From: Lysobacterales bacterium
GTDB taxonomy: Bacteria; Pseudomonadota; Gammaproteobacteria; Xanthomonadales; SZUA-36
Length of the DNA stretch: 64,000 nucleotides
Assembly: GCA_013042915.1 (NCBI GenBank)
Contig: JABDPF010000048.1
Coordinates: forward strand, 31,641-95,640
Direction of reading: 5' to 3'
Position numbers and translations under genes: made by a program. Under the pieces are notes generated by a model, which was not told the DNA's origin, made no database searches, and worked only from the letters and a program-made list of their open reading frames with translations. Positions 42,940-52,154 of this stretch are shown one piece after another. Numbering within the stretch: the stretch's first letter is position 1; each line of letters opens with the position of its first letter.

Positions 42940-45827
42940 GACCGCTTCCTCCGCCAGCTGTCCTCCGGCAGGAATTCCTCGCCGAAGCGCAGGTCCTCGG
43001 GTTTGTCCATCTCTCCCGGCACCCGGTGCAGCGGCTCGAACTGCGGTTCGCTGCAATTCACGTCGTCCTCGGCTTTGCGGATCTTCACGCGCAGGTCGAA
43101 CCAGGCCGCCTGGCCGGTGACCGGATCGGAGTTGCTCATGCGCCGGCCGCCGGTCTTTTCAGGCAGCAGCTCGGAGATCAGGTGGTTGAGCAAGAAGCCC
43201 TTTTCGCCCTCGTCCGCGTCGATGTCCAGGTTCCAGGCGCCGCGCCGCTTGCCGATCGCGTTCCAGGTCCAGACCGTGTTGCGTTCGACGCCGTTCATGG
43301 TGCGGACCTGGCAGCGGATGCGGCCGTTGTGGCTTTCGACGTACACCCAGTCGTCGTCCTCTACACCGAGATCCGTAGCCAAATCGCGGCTCATGCACAG
43401 GCGGTTGTAACCGTGGATCTGCCGCGACCAGGCATTCTGCGAGCCCCAGGAATGGTACATGGCCATGGGGCGTTGCGTTATCGCATGGATCGGGTAGTCG
43501 TCCAGGTCGACCATGGCCTCCTCGATCGGCTGGTACCAGATCGGCAGCGGGTCGAAATATCTCTGGACGCGCTCGCGCAGGTGATCGGGTGGCTGGATTG
43601 CGCCGTGTCCCTCGGCAGCCAGCCGGAACTTTTGCATCGGCTCGCTGTAGATCTGCATGATCACCTGCTCCGCTTTCGGAATGAACCCCATGTGCGCGGC
43701 GAATTCCAGGTAGTCGCGGTTGGCGTGCTTGTAATATTGCTGCGATTCGGGCAGATGGTGCTGCCAGAAACCGCCGTTCTCTATGTATTTGTCCAACTGC
43801 GCCGGGTTGGGCGCGCCGCGGCCGAAGGTCTCGCCGTTCTCGCCGCGCCAGCCGGCCAGGGGGCCGATGCCGGGTGTGCGTTCATGGTTGACGATGTAAT
43901 CGGAGTAGCCGCCCGGGTACAGGGCTGAGCCGTCTTCCTTGGCGAAGCCCGGCAGGCCGAGCCGTGCGCCCAGGTCGATCAGCACATCCTGGAAGGGCCG
44001 CACGTTGCGGCCAGGGTCGATGATGGGGTGACGGATCGAGTCGGCCGGGCCGTGGGCCGTGCTGATCGGCCGGTCGAGCAGGCTGATGCAGTCCCAGCGC
44101 TCGAGGTAACTCGTGTCGGGCAACACCAGGTCGGCGTAGTAGGTCATCTCGGAGGCGTAGGCATCCGAATAGATGATGTGTGGAATGCGGTACTCGCCGG
44201 TTTCATCGTCGACGTCGGTGAGCATCTCCATCGTGCCCTTGGTGTTCATCGACGAGTTCCAGGCCATGTTCGCCATGTAGAGGAACAGGGTGTCCACCGG
44301 GTGCGGATCGGCCGCCCAGGCGTTATGGATCACCATGTGCATCAGTCCGTGGGCCGAGAGGGGGTGCTCCCATGAAAAGCCCTTGTCGATCCGGCAGGGG
44401 TTGCCGTCCTCGTCCACCAGCAGGTCTTCCGGGCCGGTCGTAAAGCCGAGCGGCGGTCCCGGCATCGGCTCACCGGCTGTGACGTGCTCGGGCTTTCCGG
44501 TCGGTTTCGGGCCGGGCGGGCAAGGCCGCGGGAACGGCGGCTTGTAGCGAAAACCGCCCGGGCAGTCGATGCTGCCCAGCAGCATCTGCAGCAGGTGGAT
44601 GGCGCGGCAAGTGTGAAAGCCGTTCGAATGCGCGGAGATGCCGCGCATGGCATGCATCGAGACCGGCCGGCCGATCATCTTGTCGTGCTTGCGCCCGGCC
44701 CAGTCGGTCCACTCGATGTCCAGCTCGATTTCCTGCTCGAAAGCGGCATGGGCGAGCTCGGCGGCGATCCGGCGAATGGTGGCCGCCGGAATCCCGGTCT
44801 TGTCCTCAACCACGTCGGCTGAATACTGAGGTTCGATATAGCGCGCGGCCATCAGCTCGAACGCGGGCCGGGCGGTGGTGCCGTCCGGCAGCGTGAATTG
44901 TCCGCCGAGCGCTGGCGAGATATCGGGCAGCAGGGCGCTGACCGGGCCTTGGGCGTCACGATCCCAGGCCAGCGGGTGACCCTCTTCATCGCGCAGGAAC
45001 AGTCCGTGCTCGGGATGGCCGGGTTCCTCCCGGACCAGCCACGGGGCATTGGTGTAGCGCACCAGGAAATCCAGGTCCACCTTCTGCGCCTTGATCAGTT
45101 CGTGGATCAGTGCCATCACGAACAGGCCGTCGGTCCCGGGGCGGATGCCGATCCACTCATCGGCGATCGCCGAGTAGCCGGTGCGCACCGGGTTGATGGA
45201 AACGAACTTTGCGTCTTCACGGCTCTTGAGCCGCCCGAGGCCGGTCTTGATCGGGTTGGAGTCGTGGTCTTCAGCCACGCCGAACATCATGAAGTAGCGG
45301 GTCAGTTCCCAATCGGGCTCGCCGAATTCCCAGAAGGAACCGCCTATGGTGTAGAGACCCGCAGCGGCCATGTTAACCGAGCAGAACCCGCCGTGAGCGG
45401 CATGGTTGGGCGTGCCGAACTTCGTCGCCCAGAACGCGGTCAGCGACTGGCTCTGGTCGCGGCCGGTGAAGAAGGCCAGCCGGCGGGGATCGGTGCGGCG
45501 GCAATCGCCCAGCCACTTCGTCGCCAACTCCAACGCCTCGTCCCAGGAAACCTCCTCGTACTCGCCGCTGCCACGCGGACCGACGCGCCGCAGCGGGTTG
45601 GTCAGCCGGGCCGGTGACAGGTGCTGCATGATGCCGGCTGATCCCTTGCCGCACAGCACGCCCTTGTTGACGGGGTGGTCGGGGTTGCCTTCGATGTAGC
45701 GCACCTGTCCGTTGCGCACGTGGACGCGAATTCCGCAGCGACAGGCGCACATGTAACAGGTGGTTTTATGGACCTCGTCGGATATGGTGGGAGAGGTATC
45801 TACTCGTTCCTGAGAAAAGAGGGCCAT
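42936..45827 (-). CDS. soeA: SoeA-like molybdopterin oxidoreductase (putative sulfite:quinone dehydrogenase)
   Basis: A 963-aa bis-MGD enzyme. Cys24, Cys27, Cys31 and Cys59 (CYMCACRC...GVLCGKG) fit an N-terminal [4Fe-4S] site. GTPNHAAHGGFCSVNMAAAG resembles the Psr/Phs-type segment in which a cysteine binds Mo. There is no twin-arginine signal, so the protein should stay in the cytoplasm, as known for SoeABC of purple sulfur bacteria, which oxidises sulfite to sulfate and feeds the quinone pool. Length, the RYIEGNPDHPVNKGVLCGKGSAG segment and the SoeB/SoeC partners fit that family. A polysulfide/thiosulfate reductase or other DMSO-reductase member is the alternative. Confidence 0.68.
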   Translation of the reverse strand: MALFSQERVDTSPTISDEVHKTTCYMCACRCGIRVHVRNGQVRYIEGNPDHPVNKGVLCGKGSAGIMQHLSPARLTNPLRRVGPRGSGEYEEVSWDEALELATKWLGDCRRTDPRRLAFFTGRDQSQSLTAFWATKFGTPNHAAHGGFCSVNMAAAGLYTIGGSFWEFGEPDWELTRYFMMFGVAEDHDSNPIKTGLGRLKSREDAKFVSINPVRTGYSAIADEWIGIRPGTDGLFVMALIHELIKAQKVDLDFLVRYTNAPWLVREEPGHPEHGLFLRDEEGHPLAWDRDAQGPVSALLPDISPALGGQFTLPDGTTARPAFELMAARYIEPQYSADVVEDKTGIPAATIRRIAAELAHAAFEQEIELDIEWTDWAGRKHDKMIGRPVSMHAMRGISAHSNGFHTCRAIHLLQMLLGSIDCPGGFRYKPPFPRPCPPGPKPTGKPEHVTAGEPMPGPPLGFTTGPEDLLVDEDGNPCRIDKGFSWEHPLSAHGLMHMVIHNAWAADPHPVDTLFLYMANMAWNSSMNTKGTMEMLTDVDDETGEYRIPHIIYSDAYASEMTYYADLVLPDTSYLERWDCISLLDRPISTAHGPADSIRHPIIDPGRNVRPFQDVLIDLGARLGLPGFAKEDGSALYPGGYSDYIVNHERTPGIGPLAGWRGENGETFGRGAPNPAQLDKYIENGGFWQHHLPESQQYYKHANRDYLEFAAHMGFIPKAEQVIMQIYSEPMQKFRLAAEGHGAIQPPDHLRERVQRYFDPLPIWYQPIEEAMVDLDDYPIHAITQRPMAMYHSWGSQNAWSRQIHGYNRLCMSRDLATDLGVEDDDWVYVESHNGRIRCQVRTMNGVERNTVWTWNAIGKRRGAWNLDIDADEGEKGFLLNHLISELLPEKTGGRRMSNSDPVTGQAAWFDLRVKIRKAEDDVNCSEPQFEPLHRVPGEMDKPEDLRFGEEFLPEDSWRRKRS

Positions 45828-45924
45828 GCGCCGATTCCTGCCGTTATGCCACCCGCCGGGTAATCGTTCAACCTTAGCATATTAGCAAAAGTTAATAAAA
45901 TGGCAGAAGCGCTGCATCAATCGC

Positions 45925-46266
45925 TCAGGACCCTCGGTAGTAAGCGTGGAGTTTTCGACTCCAGAAAACACTGGCGGAGAGCGCGGTGAACAGGGCCACG
46001 CCACCCAGGATCAACGCCAGCCGGGTCCACGGCTCGTCCCAGGCGATGCGCGTTTGCGCGAACACGTAGAGGGTCCGCAGCCACTCAACCGCACCCAGCA
46101 GAAGCAGCGCCTGAAACAGGCGCGGCACCCAGGATTTTTTAAGAAGCAGGAGGCCCAGGACCGCTACGCAGGCGAGTGTCACTGCAGGTAGACCGGCGCG
46201 AAAGAAGTGAGCGCCCAGCAGCAGCATGCTGAGAATGACGGGTAACAGCCGCAGGAAATTCATCAT
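45925..46266 (-). CDS. small four-helix membrane protein
   Basis: About 113 residues from ATG 46266 (MMNFLRLLPVILSMLLLGAHFFRAG...), with three to four hydrophobic helices and a charged end (SRKLHAYYRGS). I recall similar small uncharacterised proteins in gammaproteobacteria but cannot name the family. The frame opens as far as 46398, but those residues are hydrophilic with no homologous look; the start is uncertain and has no clear Shine-Dalgarno. It is 97 bases upstream of the soeA start on the same strand, so it may precede soeABC in one transcript. Confidence 0.55.
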   Translation of the reverse strand: MMNFLRLLPVILSMLLLGAHFFRAGLPAVTLACVAVLGLLLLKKSWVPRLFQALLLLGAVEWLRTLYVFAQTRIAWDEPWTRLALILGGVALFTALSASVFWSRKLHAYYRGS

Positions 46267-46414
46267 CAGGGTCACGCTTTTATCGAAAAATAGCCTGACA
46301 GTCTCACTCAGGCCATCAATCGGATCAAGCAGCGCCGGGTTATGGCCACGGACCGATACTTGCCGTCCGTTCGTGGCTGCTGCCGTGGTGATCGGCAAGT
46401 GCTAAGCTAGCCCC

Positions 46415-47590
46415 ATGAATGACGTTCCGAAAAACGGGGGTCGGCTGCGTCAATTCGACATGTTCGAAAACCTGTCTGACGACGAACTCTCATTGATCGC
46501 CAAGGAAACCCGCGAGCGGCACTTCGAGAGCGGAGAGGTCGTGTGCGAAGAGGGCAGCGCGTCCGACACGATGTTCTTTATCCAGTCGGGCTCGGTCAGC
46601 GTGCGCAAGCAGGGCGTGACCCTGGCCCGATTGCAGGCAGGCGACTATTTCGGCGAGATGTCCCTGATCACGGGCGCTGAGCGCAACGCGAGTGTCGTGA
46701 CCCTGGCCCCCTCGGTCCTGCTTGAAGTCTCCGCGCCCGCCTTTCACGTGATCATCGAGCGCTCGCCATTGGCGATGCGAAACCTGCTCACCACCTTCGA
46801 CACCCGGTTGCGCCGCCACAACGAAAAGGTGGTGGAGCAGTTCCTGCAATTGAAACAGCAGTACGAGGAGCTGGAAGACAGTCACCAGCGCCTGCTGCGA
46901 AGCGACAAGATGGCGTCGATCGGCCTGTTGACGGCCGGTATCGCCCACGAGATCAACAATCCCCTGTTCGTGATCACCGGTTACCTGAATGTCATAGGCG
47001 AAATGCTGGAGAGCGGGGGCCTGTCGGTCGACGAATTGAACGGTATCCATGACAAGCTGGACAAGGCCAGCCAGGCAATCGTCAAACTGGTGTCCGGGAT
47101 CAAGACCTACGTTCGCATCGAGGACGCCCAACCTGCCCCGATCGATCTCAATTCCGCCATTCTCGAGTCGCTGGACCTGGTGTCTTTCCTCTATCAGCAG
47201 GATCAGATCGAATTGCGGCACGAACTGGCGGCTGATTCACCGGTGATCCGAGGAAGCCTGGGCAAATTGCAGCAGGTGTTGATGAACCTGCTGTCCAATG
47301 CGCGCGATTCGATGGAAACGACGCCGCGGCGCACGATCACGGTCAGTACCCGGTCCGAAGGCAGCCGGGTGGTGCTGAAGGTCGCGGACACGGGTTGCGG
47401 AATCTCTGCAAAGAACCTGGATCGCATCTTCATCAGCGGTTACACATCCAAGCCGGTGGGTAAGGGTAGCGGCATGGGGCTGGATCTGGTCCGCAAAATT
47501 ATCGAGGAGATGGACGGGTCGATCGGCGTTGCGTCCGAACCCGGCGCCGGTACTACTTTTCGTATCGTCTTTCCGCTTTTTCCAGCCTGA
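46415..47590 (+). CDS. cyclic-nucleotide-sensor histidine kinase
   Basis: A 391-aa soluble protein. Residues of about 13-130 form a cNMP-binding (CRP-like) domain with the phosphate-binding cassette FGEMSLITGAERNASV. A short coiled coil (LQLKQQYEELEDSHQRLL) leads to a HisKA domain with His178 (AGIAHEINNPLFVI), then the ATPase with MNLLSNARDS, DTGCGI and GSGMGLDLVRKII. No membrane helix. No response regulator lies next to it, so its partner is unknown. Whether it binds cAMP, another nucleotide or a redox ligand cannot be told. Confidence 0.88.
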   Translation: MNDVPKNGGRLRQFDMFENLSDDELSLIAKETRERHFESGEVVCEEGSASDTMFFIQSGSVSVRKQGVTLARLQAGDYFGEMSLITGAERNASVVTLAPSVLLEVSAPAFHVIIERSPLAMRNLLTTFDTRLRRHNEKVVEQFLQLKQQYEELEDSHQRLLRSDKMASIGLLTAGIAHEINNPLFVITGYLNVIGEMLESGGLSVDELNGIHDKLDKASQAIVKLVSGIKTYVRIEDAQPAPIDLNSAILESLDLVSFLYQQDQIELRHELAADSPVIRGSLGKLQQVLMNLLSNARDSMETTPRRTITVSTRSEGSRVVLKVADTGCGISAKNLDRIFISGYTSKPVGKGSGMGLDLVRKIIEEMDGSIGVASEPGAGTTFRIVFPLFPA

Positions 47591-47625
47591 CGGGGAGGAC
47601 ACTCCAGGGGCTTGACCCTGTCCCG

Positions 47626-49704
47626 TCATCGGCGAATCTGCAGACCTACCCCGACAAACCGGGGCCGGCCAATTTCCAGCGCCCCGCTGTTTTCCACCTT
47701 CACTTCGTACTCCTCGTCGAACAGGTTTTCCACCGCAAGGAACCACTTGGCATTCGGGCCGATAGCACGGGCAAGGCGCAGGTCGAAAAGCACAAAATCA
47801 TCGACCTCGAGGCGGTTGAGGTCGTCTTCGTAGCGTTTGCCCACGTAGCGGGCCATCAGCGCACTGTCGAACCACCGCCCGGCATGGCGCAGGCGAGCGG
47901 AGAGGCTGTGCCTCGGCGCCTGGCGCACGCGGTTGCCCACCAGTTGCGGATTGTCTGGAGCCTCGGTGATTTTACTTTCGTTGAACAGGTAGCTCAGCTG
48001 CAGTTCCCAGTGATCGGAAGGCTGCCAGGCTGCCTCGAGCTCCAGCCCGCTGGACCGCATCTCGCCCACGTTGTCCAGCTCGCGACAGGTCTCGTTCGGC
48101 GCCAGCAAGCCGCAGGGTGGCACGATGCCCGGCAACTCGCCGGTCGTGCCACGGGTGATGTTCTGCACGAGGTCATCGACCGTGTTGCGGAACACGGTCA
48201 GCCTCAGCGTGGCCGCCGGTCCCAGCGCCAGGTCCGCACCGGCCTCGATACCCACCAGTCGCTCGGGCTGCAGGCCGGGGTTGTTGACCAGTATCACGCC
48301 CGACCGGGTGCTCGCCACGTGGTACAACTCGCGCAGGGTGGGCGCTCGAAAGCCGCGATAGGCCGAGGCCCGCAGCGACAGCGTGTCGCTGGCGCGAAAG
48401 ACCGTCCCGAGGTTGCCGTTCAGCGTGGTTTCAGAGTTGGCGGGATAGTCGACGACGATACCCGGCCCGCCACCTTCCAACATCGTTGCCCGGCTCTTTC
48501 CTGAGTTGACCACGTAGTCGTAACGCAGGGTCCCGTCCAATGCCCAGCGCGCCCCGAAACGCCAGTGATCTTGCACGAACACGCCGCCCATGTCCTGGCG
48601 GCTGATCGTGTTCAGTAGCTCGCGGGGCTGCCCGCCCACGTAATCAGTCCATTCATCGACCCGCACGTCTGACCAGCGGTAATCCGCACCCACCGACACT
48701 TCGTGCCGCCCCCAGGCCGGCAGCGAGCCGACGAGTCCCGTGCCGAGCATGCTGGTCGGGCGTTCCTCGAACGCGCGCAGTATTTCCCGCTCGTTGTCGC
48801 CCAGGATTCTCACGCTGGCGTCGCTCAGGAAAAAGTCCTCGTAGAAAGCCTGTGCCTTCCAGCGGCCCGCATGAGCGGTTTCCCAGTCGAAGCCGGCGAC
48901 GAGGGTGTCGATCTCGGTTTCGTTGACGTCCAGGGCGCTGCCGCCGAAACGCTTTTCGCGAAACGTGGTTACGTTCGCCCAGGCCCGTAGGCCCGCGGAC
49001 GGCGACCAGTCGCCACGCAGCGAAACCATGCCGTGGTCTTTGCGGACTTCCTCGTCTATCGGTCCACGCTGCGCTTCGGGCAGGTTGAAGTAGCCATCGG
49101 TCGTGTACATCGAGGCGCTGCCGTCCAGGTGCCAGTCGTCGCCGGCGTGCTGCGCGGATACGGCGAGGTCCAGCGTACCCGGATAACCCAGCGTGCCATC
49201 AAAAGCCCAGCCGCTGAGCTCGGGCCGTTCGGTCACGATGTTCACGACACCGCCGAGTGAGAGGTTGCCCCATGCGTTCGCGCCGCCGCCCCGCACGACC
49301 TCGATGCGCTCGATGCGTTGACGGGGCACTCGCGCCCAGTAGACCTCGGTGGTGAAGGCGCCATGGATGGGGATGCCGTCGAGCAATACGAGGGTCCGGC
49401 TCGCCGCGCTGCCGCCCAGGCCGCGCAGCGAGACGGTCGTCGTGGTCGGCGCGGCCGCGATGCTGTCGGCCGAGCGCAGCAGGCTGAACCCGGGAACCTG
49501 CCGCAGGATCTCGTCAGCGGGTTTCCAGGCCATTTCGACGATGTCGGATTGCTCAAGCACGGTCGTATTGACCGGAATCTCCTGCACGGCCAGGTTCACA
49601 CGGCTGGCCTGGACCACGACCTCCTCGATTTCGGCCACTTCGTCCGCCGCGGCTGGCGACGACATGGCTGCGACCAGCGCGAGCAGCAAGCGAGACTCAT
49701 TCAT
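47626..49704 (-). CDS. TonB-dependent outer-membrane receptor
   Basis: A 692-aa receptor. Signal peptide MNESRLLLALVAAMSSPAAA, a TonB-box-like EIEEVVVQASRV, plug domain (PADEILRQVPGFSLL, LLDGIPIHGA, RIERIEVVRGGGANAWG) and a 22-strand-type barrel; near the C-terminus WFLAVENLFDEEYEV is typical. ATG 49704 opens into the signal peptide; the frame upstream is not coding. A single Cys pair (CGLL...NETC) lies in one extracellular loop. Substrate unknown; neither a siderophore nor a cobalamin gene is nearby. Confidence 0.9.
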   Translation of the reverse strand: MNESRLLLALVAAMSSPAAADEVAEIEEVVVQASRVNLAVQEIPVNTTVLEQSDIVEMAWKPADEILRQVPGFSLLRSADSIAAAPTTTTVSLRGLGGSAASRTLVLLDGIPIHGAFTTEVYWARVPRQRIERIEVVRGGGANAWGNLSLGGVVNIVTERPELSGWAFDGTLGYPGTLDLAVSAQHAGDDWHLDGSASMYTTDGYFNLPEAQRGPIDEEVRKDHGMVSLRGDWSPSAGLRAWANVTTFREKRFGGSALDVNETEIDTLVAGFDWETAHAGRWKAQAFYEDFFLSDASVRILGDNEREILRAFEERPTSMLGTGLVGSLPAWGRHEVSVGADYRWSDVRVDEWTDYVGGQPRELLNTISRQDMGGVFVQDHWRFGARWALDGTLRYDYVVNSGKSRATMLEGGGPGIVVDYPANSETTLNGNLGTVFRASDTLSLRASAYRGFRAPTLRELYHVASTRSGVILVNNPGLQPERLVGIEAGADLALGPAATLRLTVFRNTVDDLVQNITRGTTGELPGIVPPCGLLAPNETCRELDNVGEMRSSGLELEAAWQPSDHWELQLSYLFNESKITEAPDNPQLVGNRVRQAPRHSLSARLRHAGRWFDSALMARYVGKRYEDDLNRLEVDDFVLFDLRLARAIGPNAKWFLAVENLFDEEYEVKVENSGALEIGRPRFVGVGLQIRR

Positions 49705-50189
49705 GGGTCGATGGCGAAGGGGCTTACGGGGAAGAGAGCATCGCCGAGGCGGGCATATACAAACCCACCCATTGCGCCGGCCAGTCCTTGTAGGACGAGT
49801 CCGAGAGGTGTTCTTGCTATGGCGACCGGCGTCAGGCCCAGCGTGAGGTTCATCAAGACATGGATCGCAATCAGCGCCGTGAAGCCGGCAAGAAGGTACA
49901 GCGCCAAACGCCAACGCAGCCTGCCGCGGAGCGGCCAGCGCATCAGCAACGCGACCACCACGAACGCGATCAGCAGGCCCATGGCAATCATGGGCAGCAA
50001 GCTCGTGGCCATGCCCAGCAGATCCTTCAACGTCATCGCCAGGCGATCGCCCGCCCCGAGTTCGATGCCCATCGAGACCAGCGCGTTGGCCACGTGCTGC
50101 GTGGCGGTGGCCGAAGCCAACAGGTAGGCGGCCAGGACGGCTGAGATGAAGACGGTAAATTTCTTGCCCAGCAGGCTGATCACATTCAT
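49701..50189 (-). CDS. small membrane protein coupled to the TonB-dependent receptor
   Basis: A 162-aa protein with about four helices (VFISAVLAAYLLASATATQ, MIAMGLLIAFVVVALLMRW, LALYLLAGFTALIAIHVLM, LGLVLQGLAGAMGGFVYAR). The stop overlaps the receptor's ATG by four bases (ATGA), so the two should be translated together. GGAGAGC precedes the ATG at 50189. I do not recognise a family; a far longer frame to 51104 is noise. A role in the same uptake system is inferred from coupling only. Confidence 0.65.
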   Translation of the reverse strand: MNVISLLGKKFTVFISAVLAAYLLASATATQHVANALVSMGIELGAGDRLAMTLKDLLGMATSLLPMIAMGLLIAFVVVALLMRWPLRGRLRWRLALYLLAGFTALIAIHVLMNLTLGLTPVAIARTPLGLVLQGLAGAMGGFVYARLGDALFPVSPFAIDP

Positions 50190-50237
50190 GTATGCTCTCC
50201 GTTGCGCGAAGGCTAACACAAAGCCCGGGAGAGACTC

Positions 50238-51314
50238 ATGCATCCACTTATAAGGCTGATTTGTTTGCTCACGGCCGTCTTCTCCGCTCCGGTCGTCGCC
50301 AACGAGTACCGCCTGGAAACCTGGGCCGATGGGCTCGACCATCCCTGGGGCCTGGCCTTTCTGCCCGGTGGTGGATCGTTGGTGACCGAATTGCGCGGAA
50401 CACTGAGGCCGATCTCTCCGGCCGGGGACGTCGGCCCGACCCTGGCGGGCGTTCCGCCGGTGTATTTCGCGGGGCAGGGCGGATTGTTCGACGTCGTCCT
50501 TCATCCCGATTTCGAAGCCAACCGGACCCTGTTCCTGTCCTTCGCCGAGGGGTCTGCCGACGACAACGGAACGGCCGTGGCCCGGGCTGAGTACCGGGAC
50601 GGACGGCTCGGCAACGTGGTAACCATTTTCAGTAATTTCAGCCGCAAGGACACGGCGGCGCACTATGGCGGACGCCTGGCTTTCCTGCCCGACGGCAGCC
50701 TGCTGCTGACCACCGGCGAGGGCTTTGACTACCGGGAAGCTGCCCAGGACCTCGGCAGCGGCCTCGGCAAGGTGCTGCGGATGCGAACGGACGGCCAGCC
50801 CGCACGGGGAAACCCGTTCCCGGAGTCGCCGTATGTCTATAGTTACGGCCATCGAAATCCACAGGGCCTGGCGGTGTCCGCCAGCGGAACGATCTGGCTG
50901 CACGAACACGGTCCTCGAGGAGGAGATGAAATCAACCGCATCGAGCCTGGCGTGAATTACGGCTGGCCGGCCGTCACGCACGGTGTGGACTACAGCGGTG
51001 CGCTGATTTCTCCGTTCACGGCCTGGGAGGGCATGGCGCAGCCGTTGTGGCAATGGACACCCTCGATCGCACCCTCCGGACTGGCTATCTACGAGGGCAC
51101 GCAATTCCCCGAGTGGCGTGGAGACCTGTTCGTCGGCGCCCTGGTGGCGCGGGAGGTTCGTAGAATCGATTTGGAAAACGGGAGCCCGGTAGCGGAACAG
51201 ACGCTGTTCGAATCCGTGAACGAGCGGGTCCGGGATGTCCGTGTGGGCCCGTACGGCGCCGTGTACCTTCTGCTGCCACGGCGCATAGTGCGCGTGGTCA
51301 GCTCGGACGGCTAG
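50238..51314 (+). CDS. PQQ-dependent soluble aldose sugar dehydrogenase-like protein
   Basis: A 358-aa exported six-bladed propeller of the glucose/sorbosone dehydrogenase family (YliI/Asd-type). Signal peptide to about residue 21 (FSAPVVA/NE). Family motifs: LDHPWGLAFLPGG, HYGGRLAFLPDG, YGHRNPQGLA, LHEHGPRGGDEIN, NYGWP; the histidine in each of the first sites and the Arg-Asn-Pro-Gln segment are those that hold PQQ. Oxidises aldoses in the periplasm if PQQ is supplied; no pqq biosynthesis gene is in the window. Confidence 0.88.
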   Translation: MHPLIRLICLLTAVFSAPVVANEYRLETWADGLDHPWGLAFLPGGGSLVTELRGTLRPISPAGDVGPTLAGVPPVYFAGQGGLFDVVLHPDFEANRTLFLSFAEGSADDNGTAVARAEYRDGRLGNVVTIFSNFSRKDTAAHYGGRLAFLPDGSLLLTTGEGFDYREAAQDLGSGLGKVLRMRTDGQPARGNPFPESPYVYSYGHRNPQGLAVSASGTIWLHEHGPRGGDEINRIEPGVNYGWPAVTHGVDYSGALISPFTAWEGMAQPLWQWTPSIAPSGLAIYEGTQFPEWRGDLFVGALVAREVRRIDLENGSPVAEQTLFESVNERVRDVRVGPYGAVYLLLPRRIVRVVSSDG

Positions 51315-51446
51315 TCCGGCAGCTTGGTTGAACGGCTGGATTTCGCGTCGCCGGAATCCGCGCTCAATGGTATAGTATCAAGCCCTCCCGTCATTGCGGC
51401 GCGCCCGTCGGGCAGGAAAATTCAAGATTTTAAGGAGCGAAGTTCA

Positions 51447-52043
51447 ATGTGTACGATTCGTGGAAAATTGGTGGTCGGGCTTGTCCTGGTACTGTTCTCG
51501 CTGACCGCGTTGGCGCAGACATCAATGGAGCCCACCTGGGTGAAGGAAGGTGTTGACTGGAGCCAGTATGACAAGTTCCTGGTCAAGCCCCTCGATATCG
51601 ACGACGTCAGGATGGTGCCACCGCCCTGGGCCGAAAATCCCGAAACGTGGGAATTGAATATCGAAAACCTGAACGCCGTCCAGGCCATCTACCGCGACGT
51701 GGTCAAGGCCGAACTCGGCTACCCCGTGGTTTACGCGCCGGCGCCCGGCGTGCTGGAACTGGACGTCGAAATTCTTTCCGTCACGCCGTGGTTACGCCCG
51801 GGTTCGGGAGGAACCAAGGACGGCATGCGAGTTACGACCATGGGGACCGGAGAATTGTCTGCCAGCGTTGAAATCCGTGACGCCCAGACGCGAGAGCTGT
51901 TGCTGATGATGGCCTCCGATAAGTCGGTCGGTGAGGAATACAAGGAGTTCACTCGCGCCAACAACGCCGCCAACATCGAAAAAATGTTCAAGGGATTTGC
52001 GAATCGGTTACGTGCCGCGATGGATCGCGTTCACGGCAAGTAA
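51447..52043 (+). CDS. DUF3313-like exported protein
   Basis: A 198-aa protein with a signal peptide (MCTIRGKLVVGLVLVLFSLTALA) and a single soluble domain: YDKFLVKPLDIDDVRM, VLELDVEILSVTPW, GELSASVEIRDAQTRELLLMMASDK and a C-terminal helix ending RLRAAMDRV. This pattern matches my memory of DUF3313, usually lipoproteins of unknown function; here the lipobox cysteine is absent. AAGGAG precedes the ATG. It is followed by its own terminator. Confidence 0.65.
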   Translation: MCTIRGKLVVGLVLVLFSLTALAQTSMEPTWVKEGVDWSQYDKFLVKPLDIDDVRMVPPPWAENPETWELNIENLNAVQAIYRDVVKAELGYPVVYAPAPGVLELDVEILSVTPWLRPGSGGTKDGMRVTTMGTGELSASVEIRDAQTRELLLMMASDKSVGEEYKEFTRANNAANIEKMFKGFANRLRAAMDRVHGK

Positions 52044-52057
52044 GCGACACCTGCCTG

Positions 52058-52092
52058 AAAAAAGCCGCCGTTGGAAAATGGCGGCTTTTTTT
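52058..52092 (+). terminator. Rho-independent terminator after the DUF3313-like gene
   Basis: AAAAGCCGCC, ten-base loop, GGCGGCTTTT, followed by more T. The stem starts 17 bases after the stop. Confidence 0.93.
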
Positions 52093-52154
52093 GTCTGGCG
52101 CACGGAGAATTTCATCCCTAGAATTCGCTCTTTCGCACACTTATCGGCGACCTG

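Noticed and set aside
50190..51104. Long N-terminal extension of the small membrane protein before the TonB receptor
   Set aside because: It is antisense to the PQQ sugar dehydrogenase and low in structure; the ATG at 50189 has a good ribosome site.
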